Both the position numbers and the translations under genes were made by a program. From positions 1 through 61,770 of the forward strand of contig JAITPR010000055.1 of the NCBI GenBank assembly GCA_031289315.1: 61,770 bases of DNA. Reading direction: 5' to 3'. The notes under the pieces are model-generated. The model worked only from the letters and a program-made list of their open reading frames with translations, ran no database searches and was not told the DNA's origin. Positions 1-6,747 of this stretch are shown piece after piece (the first letter of the stretch is position 1; every line of letters begins with the position of its first letter). This DNA comes from Clostridiaceae bacterium. GTDB lineage: Bacteria; Bacillota; Clostridia; Christensenellales; CAG-917.

Positions 1-770
1 CCGCCCTCTCTTCTTTCATAAGGCTTACGCTCAAAAGACCCGCCTTCCCTTCTTTCATAAGGTTTGCGCTCAAAGGAGCCGCCTTCACCGCCCTCTTTCC
101 TTGCATAAGGTTTACGTTCAAAGGAACCGCCTTCACCGCCTTCTCTTCTTTCATAGGGTTTGCGCTCAAAGGAACCGCCCTCTCTTCTTTCATGAGGCTT
201 ACGTTCAAAGGAACCGCCCTCTCTTCTTGCATAAGGCTTACGTTCAAAGGAACCGCCTTCGCCGCCCTCTCTTCTTTCATAAGGCTTACGTTCAAAGGAA
301 CCGCCCTCCCTTCTTTCATAAGGTTTGCGTTCAAAGGAACCGCCTTCACCGCCCTCTTTCCTTGCATAAGGTTTACGTTCAAAGGAACCGCCTTCCCTTC
401 TTTCATAAGGTTTGCGCTCAAAAGACCCGCCTTCCCTTCTTTCATAAGGCTTGCGTTCAAAGGAGCCGCCTTCACCGCCCTCTTTCCTTGCATAGGGTTT
501 ACGTTCGAAGGAGCCGCCTTCACCGCCCTCTTTCCTTACGTACGGTCTACGCTCACCGTCGGGTTTTCTGCCGTACGCCGGTTTATTACCGTATGCCGGT
601 TTATCGCCGTATGCGGGACGTGCTTTTCTTTCTTCGTCAAAGCCGTCCGCTTTATACCCCTCTTCTCCGTCATTACGGCGTACGGGTTTTTCTGTGCTTT
701 TTGCGCCCTCGGAGTCCGTTTTTTTGGTATAGCTCCTCGGCGTCTTTTGGTTTTCCTTGTCTTTTTTCAT
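1..770 (-). CDS. Partial protein with charged tandem-repeat N-terminus
   Basis: The frame is open on the minus strand from an ATG at 768-770 to the window edge, with an AAGGA ribosome site just upstream. The first 75 or so residues are Lys/Glu/Asp rich and include three PAYGxK units. From about residue 76 the protein is a run of FERKPYERREGGS (13-residue) and FERKPYARKEGGEGGS (16-residue) units. Such Arg/Lys/Glu/Gly tracts are typical disordered, RNA-binding extensions of bacterial RNA-processing enzymes, but no catalytic domain lies inside the window. In many Bacillota secG is followed by rnr (RNase R), so RNase R is a guess from gene order only. A terminator separates it from secG, so it needs its own promoter. 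Plus-strand open frames here are shadows of the repeat. Confidence 0.7.
   Translation of the reverse strand, partial: MKKDKENQKTPRSYTKKTDSEGAKSTEKPVRRNDGEEGYKADGFDEERKARPAYGDKPAYGNKPAYGRKPDGERRPYVRKEGGEGGSFERKPYARKEGGEGGSFERKPYERREGGSFERKPYERREGGSFERKPYARKEGGEGGSFERKPYERREGGSFERKPYERREGGEGGSFERKPYARREGGSFERKPHERREGGSFERKPYERREGGEGGSFERKPYARKEGGEGGSFERKPYERREGGSFERKPYERREG
29..545 (-). repeat. In-gene tandem repeat, 39/48-bp units
   Basis: About twelve units start at a cgYtcaaag core near positions 29, 68, 116, 164, 203, 242, 289, 328, 376, 415, 454 and 502, spaced 39 or 48 bp. Both spacings are multiples of three, so the minus-strand frame is kept. Each unit encodes SFERKPY followed by ERREGG or ARKEGGEGG. 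The mixture of two unit lengths and high identity between units suggests recent expansion by slippage or unequal recombination. Confidence 0.9.
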
Positions 771-1078
771 TTTATCCTTGTTCTAAACGGATTTTTCCGT
801 TCTTATTTTCATGGTGTTAACCCTGATTATTATTCTGAATTTATACCGATATAGACGTACTTAGTATATGCGCGCGCGCATTACATAATAAAGCTTTCCT
901 TTATCGGTTTTCGTTTTTTCCACGGTGCCACTAAGCTTACTTGCACCTATTTCACTTGCATTCAATGCACGCCGTGCCGCCAACTTACCACACTGTTTCC
1001 TGTCAAAGCTTGTGTTCGATGCGCGTCGCGCAGGCGATTTTCGCACGTTTTAAGGTTTTTTTTCGACCGCTTCGCCCT

Positions 1079-1113
1079 AAAAAAACGGCGCTTTTGAAAC
1101 TCCAAAAGCGCCG
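1079..1113 (-). terminator. Rho-independent terminator after secG
   Basis: An 11-bp perfect stem (CGGCGCTTTTG paired with CAAAAGCGCCG, 1086-1096 with 1103-1113) with a 6-nt loop is followed on the minus strand by seven T residues. It lies 33 bp past the secG stop and separates secG from the gene at 770. Confidence 0.9.
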
Positions 1114-1145
1114 CTCCCGTTTAACTTCGTCTTACGCAACCTCTT

Positions 1146-1466
1146 TTATATTACTCGGATTATAAAAAACACCACGGATGTCACGAGCAAAAGACCGAAT
1201 ATCACAAAGGTGACTCTTTTCTTTATACTCTCGGTAGCTTGTTTTTTGTTTTTGCCGTAATAAGTATCGGTCGCGCCGGTTATTGCGCTTACGTTATCGG
1301 ATGTCCCCTTCTGCATCATGACCACTATAATCATTGCAATTGAAAGCACCACCATTAAGATGATGAGAGCGGCACTTGCTGCTTGACGCGCTTCATAGCT
1401 TATGCCGCTGTCGGAAACGCCGCTAGTAGCGGCAAGTAGTGTTTGCATGAATACACCAACAGACAT
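1146..1466 (-). CDS. secG: Preprotein translocase subunit SecG
   Basis: SecG is the small non-essential partner of SecYE in the inner-membrane protein export channel. The 106-residue product has two hydrophobic helices, at about residues 31-51 and 87-104. They are separated by the family loop, seen here as QKGTSDNVSAITGATDTYYGKNK, which aligns with the usual QxGK...GG...LFG region of SecG. The N-terminus is about 20 residues longer than in Bacillus. The ATG at 1464-1466 is preceded by GGAGG at a good distance. The gene stands alone: a promoter-like sequence lies upstream at 1605-1633 and a strong terminator follows. Confidence 0.9.
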   Translation of the reverse strand: MSVGVFMQTLLAATSGVSDSGISYEARQAASAALIILMVVLSIAMIIVVMMQKGTSDNVSAITGATDTYYGKNKKQATESIKKRVTFVIFGLLLVTSVVFFIIRVI

Positions 1467-1604
1467 TGAAACATTCCTCCGTCGCCCCTAAAGCTTTACG
1501 CCCGGCGACTGCCTTTTGTTTGAAAGTGGACGGACACACGCTTAGGCGGTAATTACCACTTGACTTGCGTTGATATATCGTCCGACTTTCTCATATGCTA
1601 AGTG

Positions 1605-1633
1605 ATTTTATCACATTATATGAATTTTTACAA
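1605..1633 (-). promoter_or_regulatory. Candidate secG promoter
   Basis: Read on the minus strand, TTGTAA (1628-1633), a 17-bp spacer and TAAAAT (1605-1610) face secG. An overlapping TATAAT at 1615-1620 lacks a good partner hexamer. The leader to secG is about 140 nt; no known riboswitch was recognised in it. Confidence 0.45.
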
Positions 1634-1715
1634 CCGTTTTAAGTAAAGTTTTTAAAAACGGTGAAATAATTTTATGTAAATTTCAGCAAAACGTTGTATA
1701 TTTTTAAAATCCGTA

Positions 1716-1744
1716 TTGACAAATGCTCAATCTAGTTATATATT
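1716..1744 (+). promoter_or_regulatory. Promoter and long leader of the phosphate transporter
   Basis: A consensus TTGACA (1716-1721), a 17-bp spacer and TATATT (1739-1744) face the PiT gene. The leader of about 215 nt contains a hairpin GTATCCG/CGGATAC near 1833-1857 and a GCAC/GTGC stem just before the start codon. It could carry regulation, but it matches no riboswitch I know. No PHO-box-like direct repeats were recognised. Confidence 0.6.
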
Positions 1745-1968
1745 ATAAGTACTTAGACAATTATGCGCGGAGTTATTTTCGAATTTACGGCGATGCCCAA
1801 AAGTTTGAGTAAAGGGTTAAGGTTTAGGCGTATCCGGACAAAAACTCGGATACAGTCTTAAATCTTTGCCCTATCCGCAAATTAATTTCACAACTATTCT
1901 GTTTTACAAGGGCAGACGGTGTTAAGGCGCAAACAGCACCTGCATTATGTGCGGGCAAGGACGGCTAG

Positions 1969-3003
1969 GTGAGCGGTTTTGGTGCGGCAATTCTCATATT
2001 GCTTTGTATCTATACATTTTACATGGGTCTGAATGACGGCTCCAACGCGGTAGCAACCGCGATGGTTACCCATGCATTCAAGCCGCGGCGCGCAATTCTC
2101 TTAGCGTCCGCCGCCAAATTTGCCGTACCTCTTGCTCTATATGCATTGGGCTATCAAGCCATAGCCGGCACGGTTAGTACCGGATTAATTTCCGTAAGCG
2201 CATTTACCGCGATAACTCCGTTAAAGGGTTTTATTTTCATATTGTCTGGAATTATTGCCGCGCTCATATGGGGTTTTGCCACATATTTTTTAAAGCTCCC
2301 AAACAGCACGTCGCACACCTTGATGGGCGGGATAATCGGTTCCGGCATGGCGGCTTTCGGAGTAAATGCCGTGCAGTGGTCCAATGTGGCGGTTAAAATA
2401 ATACTTATGGTAATGTTAGCGCCGGTTATAGGTTTATTGTTGGGCTATTCTTTAATGAAGTTCATCAAAAAAATCGGGCAACGTCTAAACCTACGGCGCA
2501 CGGAAAAGGTTGTCCGCGCGCTTCAGCGCATAAACACAGTGGTATTGGCGGGAGCCTTCAGTACAAACAATACTCAAAAGTGTTTGGGCGTTTTCATTCT
2601 TGCTTCTCTTACCGGCACGGTAGCCGCACCCGACCAGTCCACCACCTTTATATTAATTTTTATTTTTGCCGCCGCGCTTACGGCAGGGTTGCTTTTGGGC
2701 GGTTTCAGGATAGTAAACACATTGGGACACAAAATATTCTCCATGCGTCCGATACACTCCTTGACCGCACAAATCACAACCACGGCGGTTATGATTACCA
2801 CTTCGTCTTTAGGTGTCCCCGTCAGCACGGGACAAATCATGGCTTCCTCCATTATGGGAGTAGGGCTTGCCGAAAGGCGTTCCGGAGTACGTTGGACCGT
2901 CGCGGGTCGGATAATCCTAAGTTGGTTTGCCACTCTTCCGTTTTCAGCGGGATTAGGCGCCTGCTTTTATCTATTGATAGCCAAAGCCTTCTTATCGCTG
3001 TAA
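1969..3003 (+). CDS. pit: Inorganic phosphate transporter, PiT family
   Basis: This is a cation-coupled low-affinity phosphate permease of the cytoplasmic membrane. The signature GLNDGSNAVAT is at residues 20-30, and the second inverted-repeat signature appears as FSTNNTQKCLG near residue 197, where most relatives have HGxNDAQKxMG. About ten hydrophobic segments are present. At 344 residues it has the length of the compact bacterial PiT form. The start is GTG, preceded by AAGGACGG. A DUF47 gene follows in the same direction 163 bp later; PiT and DUF47 (PhoU-like) proteins are habitual partners, usually in the reverse order. A palindromic repeat sits in the gap between them. The altered second signature is worth noting, but function is probably kept. 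Confidence 0.9.
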   Translation: MSGFGAAILILLCIYTFYMGLNDGSNAVATAMVTHAFKPRRAILLASAAKFAVPLALYALGYQAIAGTVSTGLISVSAFTAITPLKGFIFILSGIIAALIWGFATYFLKLPNSTSHTLMGGIIGSGMAAFGVNAVQWSNVAVKIILMVMLAPVIGLLLGYSLMKFIKKIGQRLNLRRTEKVVRALQRINTVVLAGAFSTNNTQKCLGVFILASLTGTVAAPDQSTTFILIFIFAAALTAGLLLGGFRIVNTLGHKIFSMRPIHSLTAQITTTAVMITTSSLGVPVSTGQIMASSIMGVGLAERRSGVRWTVAGRIILSWFATLPFSAGLGACFYLLIAKAFLSL

Positions 3004-3038
3004 GGTATGTTTTGGGAACTAGCCCGATAGCCTTTATA

Positions 3039-3106
3039 GGTGTATACAATCCGCTGTGTCGACTTGCTACGCAAGGAAATATTTTCACCTCGAATTGTAC
3101 ACACCT
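3039..3106. repeat. Dispersed 70-bp palindrome, copy A
   Basis: Imperfect inverted repeat with ends GGTGTATACAAT and AATTGTACACACCT and inner arms around TTGCTACGCAAG. It belongs to the family with ends near GGGTGTGGACAAT/ATTGTCCACACCC found also at 3765, 17049, 19202, 25277, 33410 and 42420. Confidence 0.75.
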
Positions 3107-3165
3107 CTTATCACAACGATACGGCAAACGATAAATAAAACACAATAAAACAACCGGAGGCGCCC

Positions 3166-3756
3166 ATGAGAAAGCCCGTAAACTTCTTTCATCTACTTAG
3201 CGAACAAAGCGATTATTTGCTTTTGTGCATGAAAAAACTGCATGAATATTGCTGTGACTTCGACGATAAAACTGCCGAGGAAATAATCAGCCTTGAGGAC
3301 GATGCCGACATGGTACGCCATATCATGATTGACGAAATTAACCGTACGTTTATAACGCCTTTAAACCGCGAGGATTTATTTAATCTTTCGCGGCTTCTCG
3401 ACGACATAATAGACTACGCCAAAACGTCCGTGGACGAAATACGCCTATTTAAGCTTAGTCCTAATCAGGACATGAAGGACATGACCCAACTGCTTTACGA
3501 GATGGCGTCACACATAAAAAAAGCCGTTCAAAACATGGAACACTATAGAAATATTGCGGAATCAGAAGCCTTCCACGTCAAACGCATGGAAAACGAGGTC
3601 GGCAAACGGAGTTACTCCGCGCTTGCGACGTTGTTCGAACACGAAGATTTCCGCACGATATTCAAATACCGGGAAATATACCGCCACTTGAACCATACCG
3701 CGGACATAGCCGATGCGGCAATGGATTATTTGTTGGACATTCTTGTAAAGATGTAG
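3166..3756 (+). CDS. DUF47 (PhoU-like) phosphate transport partner
   Basis: This 196-residue, all-helical protein of the DUF47/PhoU_div family binds metal and associates with PiT transporters, probably tuning phosphate uptake. The acidic motifs EEIISLEDDADMVRH (about residues 37-51) and the second-half ENEVGK and HTADIADAAMDYLL stretches match the two PhoU-like three-helix repeats with metal-binding Glu/Asp residues. The ATG is preceded by CCGGAGG. It follows the PiT gene and is probably co-transcribed, although a palindromic repeat lies between the two and may alter relative expression. Confidence 0.88.
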   Translation: MRKPVNFFHLLSEQSDYLLLCMKKLHEYCCDFDDKTAEEIISLEDDADMVRHIMIDEINRTFITPLNREDLFNLSRLLDDIIDYAKTSVDEIRLFKLSPNQDMKDMTQLLYEMASHIKKAVQNMEHYRNIAESEAFHVKRMENEVGKRSYSALATLFEHEDFRTIFKYREIYRHLNHTADIADAAMDYLLDILVKM

Positions 3757-3764
3757 CTGTTAAA

Positions 3765-3870
3765 GGGCGCGGACAATTCGCGGTGACAAAATATTTTCAG
3801 GCGGTTTTAGACCCAAAAGAGCCGAAAAGATTTTCTTGCCTAGCAAGCCGTTGCCAGGATTTCCACACCC
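3765..3870. repeat. Dispersed palindrome, copy B (enlarged)
   Basis: The left end GGGCGCGGACAATTCGCGG and the right end TTTCCACACCC belong to the palindrome family. An inner stretch (ttttagacccaaaagagccg) is shared with copy C at 17049, so B and C form a longer subtype of about 80-106 bp. It lies 9 bp past the DUF47 stop and might serve as a transcript end. Confidence 0.7.
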
Positions 3871-3938
3871 CTGTTCAGTTCGATAGCCGCGCTACTTAAA
3901 AACACCGTGCCGTTTCCGTCTTGCTTAAAGCTAAGCGG

Positions 3939-4032
3939 CTCCGGCGACTAAATTTAAAGTTTATACCGTCCTTTTTCGGTGGGTACTCTCCGGCGTCTAA
4001 AACTCAACGTGATTTATGCCGTCCTTTTTAGA
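3939..4032. repeat. Degenerate copy of the yhbY 3' end
   Basis: CTCCGGCG at 3939 and at 3988 begin two similar blocks at a 49-bp offset. The second covers the last codons and stop of yhbY. The first, outside the gene, repeats taa-rich sequence and ccgtccttttt. The copies are diverged. Confidence 0.6.
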
Positions 4033-4290
4033 ACGCTTATACAAAATAACCTTATTGCCTATGGCGGCTACGGGTTCCGCTTCCAAGTCAACCGCAAGGT
4101 CGTTTGCTATTTCCTTCGCCGTAAACTCCGCGTTTTTATGCACGGTTATTTTAACCAGTTCGCGCGCGTAGAGAACATCCGCCAACTGTTTCATCAAATT
4201 TTCGGACACTCCGCCCTTACCTATTTGCACTATCGGTTCAATTCCGTTCGCTTGCGCTCTCAAATTGCTTCTTTGCTTTCCTGTCAACAT
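3997..4290 (-). CDS. yhbY: YhbY/CRM-domain RNA-binding protein
   Basis: This 97-residue single CRM domain associates with pre-50S ribosomal particles and is thought to assist ribosome assembly. The family hallmarks are present: LTGKQRSNLRAQAN at the start, then IVQIGKGGVSENL with the GxxG loop, then a C-terminal strand ending VILYKRSK. I chose the ATG at 4288-4290 (MLTGKQ) because GGGAAG lies 7 nt upstream; a TTG five codons earlier would read through that ribosome site. Downstream sequence repeats the gene's 3' end in degenerate form. In many Bacillota yhbY sits in a nadD/yqeK cluster; here it stands next to a sugar kinase. Confidence 0.9.
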   Translation of the reverse strand: MLTGKQRSNLRAQANGIEPIVQIGKGGVSENLMKQLADVLYARELVKITVHKNAEFTAKEIANDLAVDLEAEPVAAIGNKVILYKRSKKDGINHVEF

Positions 4291-4341
4291 GATCTTACTT
4301 CCCAAAATAAAATTTTATTTTTTCTATTCCACAATGGCGCT

Positions 4342-4454
4342 AAATATGGATTTATAACACCTTTTTTTCTATTTCACATTGCCGCCAAAACGAATTTATG
4401 GCGCCTTTTTGGCTTCTCTACGGCGACACTAAAACGAATTTATGGCGCCTTTTT
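4342..4454. repeat. Three copies of the kinase-gene 3' end
   Basis: The 24-bp sequence beginning aaaacgaatttatggcgcc occurs exactly at 4387-4410 and 4431-4454, a 44-bp offset, with a degenerate third copy near 4342-4368. The copy at 4431 encodes the last residues of the PfkB kinase (KKGAINS); the other two lie past its stop. Confidence 0.85.
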
Positions 4455-5322
4455 TCTGAACGGCAATTGCCCCTATTCTATTGGCGTAGACAAAAGCCGC
4501 AATCAAATCGTCGTGCGTCAGATTGTCAAGCCCTATAGCGTCGACCTTAGCAAGTAACGCGCCGTAAAACGCATCTCCTGCGCCGGTGGTATCCACCGCC
4601 TTTACGGGGATAGTTGGGACGACCTCTGTAATTCCGTTAAAGCTGAACAAGCTTCCATCCTTTCCCAAAGTCACGGCTAGCAACCGCCCCGGACGCGCAA
4701 GCTTTGCGACTGCGGCGGCAAGCTTTGTTTCTTCGGTGAAATCAGCTAATTCACTCTCCGAGAACTTCAATATATGTGCCGCCTCTATCAGCGGAGTGTA
4801 TGCGGCTATTGCTTTTTGGGGACTTCCGAATATATCGGAGCGGAAGTTGACATCAAACGATATTTTAAGCCCACGCGTCGACGCCGCCTTAATAAGGTTT
4901 TTCGCAAGGTTTCTTCCGGTTAGCTCACTAAGCATAAGCGACCCCAAATGAAGTATGGAAAGTCCTTTGTATTTTGAAAAATCAATTTCATCAATTTTAA
5001 GATTGTAATCGGCGGTATTGTTGCGAAAGAACGTAAACTCCCGCTCACCGTCTCTAATCTCAACAAACGCCAGCGTGGTATTGCGCCGCTTATCAACCTT
5101 TATATCTGAACGGTCAAAGCCCAACGAATCCGCAAAACGCAACAAAAAATCGCCCATTACGTCGCGACCCACCTTGCCGACAAACGCGGACTCCGCGCCG
5201 GCGAAATGGGCGTTACAGGCAACGTTAAAGGGCGCGCCGCCGGCGAAACGAACAAACGAGGTCACATTACCGTCGGTTTCACCTATTAGGTCACACAAAA
5301 TTTCTCCAACACTTAAAATCAT
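4429..5322 (-). CDS. PfkB-family sugar kinase (fructokinase-like)
   Basis: This is a cytoplasmic ribokinase-fold kinase, probably phosphorylating fructose or a related hexose at the expense of ATP. GEILCDLIG opens the fold; the N-terminal PfkB signature is FAGGAPFNVACNAHFAG near residues 27-43; DTTGAGDAF near residue 244 holds the anion hole and catalytic Asp. The ATG at 5320-5322 (MILSVGE) has AAAGGTGG upstream; an upstream in-frame TTG is less likely. It follows manA and a beta-mannosidase on the same strand. Mannose released by the mannosidase and converted via ManA would feed fructose-6-phosphate, so a fructokinase fits. Substrate is inferred. The 3' end is tandemly copied downstream. Confidence 0.85.
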   Translation of the reverse strand: MILSVGEILCDLIGETDGNVTSFVRFAGGAPFNVACNAHFAGAESAFVGKVGRDVMGDFLLRFADSLGFDRSDIKVDKRRNTTLAFVEIRDGEREFTFFRNNTADYNLKIDEIDFSKYKGLSILHLGSLMLSELTGRNLAKNLIKAASTRGLKISFDVNFRSDIFGSPQKAIAAYTPLIEAAHILKFSESELADFTEETKLAAAVAKLARPGRLLAVTLGKDGSLFSFNGITEVVPTIPVKAVDTTGAGDAFYGALLAKVDAIGLDNLTHDDLIAAFVYANRIGAIAVQKKGAINSF

Positions 5323-5405
5323 ATCTACCACCTTTAACCGCAATAATACACTATTTAAACCATTGCTTATGTATTACTGCGATTTTTATCATACTGTAAA
5401 TTACA

Positions 5406-5424
5406 CGCGGGATTGCCCACACCC
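5406..5424. repeat. Right-end fragment of the palindrome family
   Basis: CGCGGGATTGCCCACACCC matches only the right end of the dispersed palindrome (ATTGTCCACACCC). No left arm is visible, so it is a degraded or solo end, located 5 bp past the manA stop. Confidence 0.4.
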
Positions 5425-5428
5425 TAAT

Positions 5429-6493
5429 TTATTGTTTGCTTGGCAAGCATTCGGCAAGCACGGAATAATCGCCCTTTATCACGTAATTTCTTGATGCCGC
5501 CGCTGGGAAAAAGAAATAATCTCCTTTCTTCAAGCTTCTTTCATACGTGCCGTCAAGGGATTTTATAACGGCTTCACCGTCCAAAACCATCCACACCGCC
5601 GGCGCGGAAACCGGCATAACGCCGCCGTCCGTAAGTGTATAGCGATTAAGCGCAAAGCACGGCGTATTGCTATAACTTATGAGCCTTTCCGATTTAACGC
5701 CTTTTTCTTCGCTCACTATGCGCGGTTTAATTGATGCGGATTTAACCGCCGCATCTCCGAAAAGGTCAAAATTAAAGCAATTTAACGCGTCAAATTTGGT
5801 CAACCCTATATATTTTTCCTCTTCGCTTATGTGATAATCACCGCACCAGTTCTCCGGTTGAATGGTAAAATCGGTAGGCTCTTGAACCTCTAAAATGGTA
5901 CAGCCCGCCCCTATCGCGTGTACAAGTCCGGCGTTGATAAGCCAGATATCGCCCACATTAGCGGGTACGGAGGCAAGCGCAGTGGACATTATATCCCGCT
6001 CACTTTCGCTTCTCTGTTCAAGCGCGGACAACTCGTCCTTTGTGATTTTATCCTTAAATCCGAAATAAATTTTCGCATTTTCGCGCGTGGCGACTACCAA
6101 CCACGCCTCCGTCTTGCCGTAGTCGGAATTGAAATGCGTTCTTGAGAATTCTTTTGTCGGATGCACTTGCACGGGAAGCCGTATTGCGCTGTCTAAAATT
6201 TTGACTAGACAATCGTATTTTTTCCCGCCCAACAGTTCGTCGGAATACAGCTTCAAGAAATCGTCAAAAAATATGTCCGTCCCCACGATTTTAGAAACGC
6301 CGTCGCGCTCCCCGAAGTAACGCGGATTTATAGCCTTTACCTTGCTTGCCACCCACTCTTCGGGAAAAAATCCGTCGTCGGTTTCCTCCGTTCCGAAAAA
6401 GCCGGCGAACGACGCGCCGCCCAAATAAACGCGGTATACGCGGTTCCTCTCAAAGAATATCGGTTGCCGTGCAATCTCTTTTAAACTGCTCAT
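5429..6493 (-). CDS. manA: Class I mannose-6-phosphate isomerase
   Basis: ManA interconverts mannose-6-phosphate and fructose-6-phosphate in the cytoplasm using zinc. The cupin fold is recognisable: LGG..F near the start, PVQVHPT near residues 105-111 (Gln and His zinc ligands), KTEAW with a zinc-binding Glu, INAGLVHAIGAG near residues 184-195 (His ligand), then LEVQEPTDFTIQPENW and a C-terminal cupin half. The length of 354 residues is slightly above the 315-residue Bacillus form and close to other clostridial class I enzymes. I chose the ATG at 6491-6493 with GTGAGG upstream; an extension to 6559 adds 22 residues with no family similarity. It sits between the beta-mannosidase and the PfkB kinase. 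Confidence 0.88.
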   Translation of the reverse strand: MSSLKEIARQPIFFERNRVYRVYLGGASFAGFFGTEETDDGFFPEEWVASKVKAINPRYFGERDGVSKIVGTDIFFDDFLKLYSDELLGGKKYDCLVKILDSAIRLPVQVHPTKEFSRTHFNSDYGKTEAWLVVATRENAKIYFGFKDKITKDELSALEQRSESERDIMSTALASVPANVGDIWLINAGLVHAIGAGCTILEVQEPTDFTIQPENWCGDYHISEEEKYIGLTKFDALNCFNFDLFGDAAVKSASIKPRIVSEEKGVKSERLISYSNTPCFALNRYTLTDGGVMPVSAPAVWMVLDGEAVIKSLDGTYERSLKKGDYFFFPAAASRNYVIKGDYSVLAECLPSKQ

Positions 6494-6747
6494 ATTTTTT
6501 GCCTCACATATTATTTTTATTTTTTTATATTTTAGCGCCGCCAAACAGACGCCGCACATATAAGCAAGAAGCCCTTAGCATAGACGCAAGCTTTTAGGTA
6601 TAAACTAAAAAACTTCACATCCGCTCAATCCCTATAACTTTAACTCCATCAGCTACGATTTCGTATATCTTTTCCGACTCCGCTCAAGACAATAGCCCTA
6701 TAATTTTAACTCCCGGCGCTTAAATTCTAAAGAATTTACCCCCTCGG

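Noticed and set aside
1..545. CRISPR-like array of regularly spaced repeats
   Set aside because: Spacing is 39 or 48 bp with no unique spacers, and every unit keeps the same minus-strand reading frame; it is a protein repeat.
101..854. Two plus-strand open frames of over 200 codons
   Set aside because: They are antisense to the charged-repeat gene, have no ribosome site, and owe their length to the repeat structure.
861..1046. Small minus-strand gene between secG and the repeat protein
   Set aside because: No ribosome site, biased to repeats of basic residues, and it lies past the secG terminator without a promoter.
2580..3145. Alternative frames overlapping the 3' part of the phosphate transporter
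   Set aside because: They are shadows of the PiT gene with no ribosome site or family similarity.
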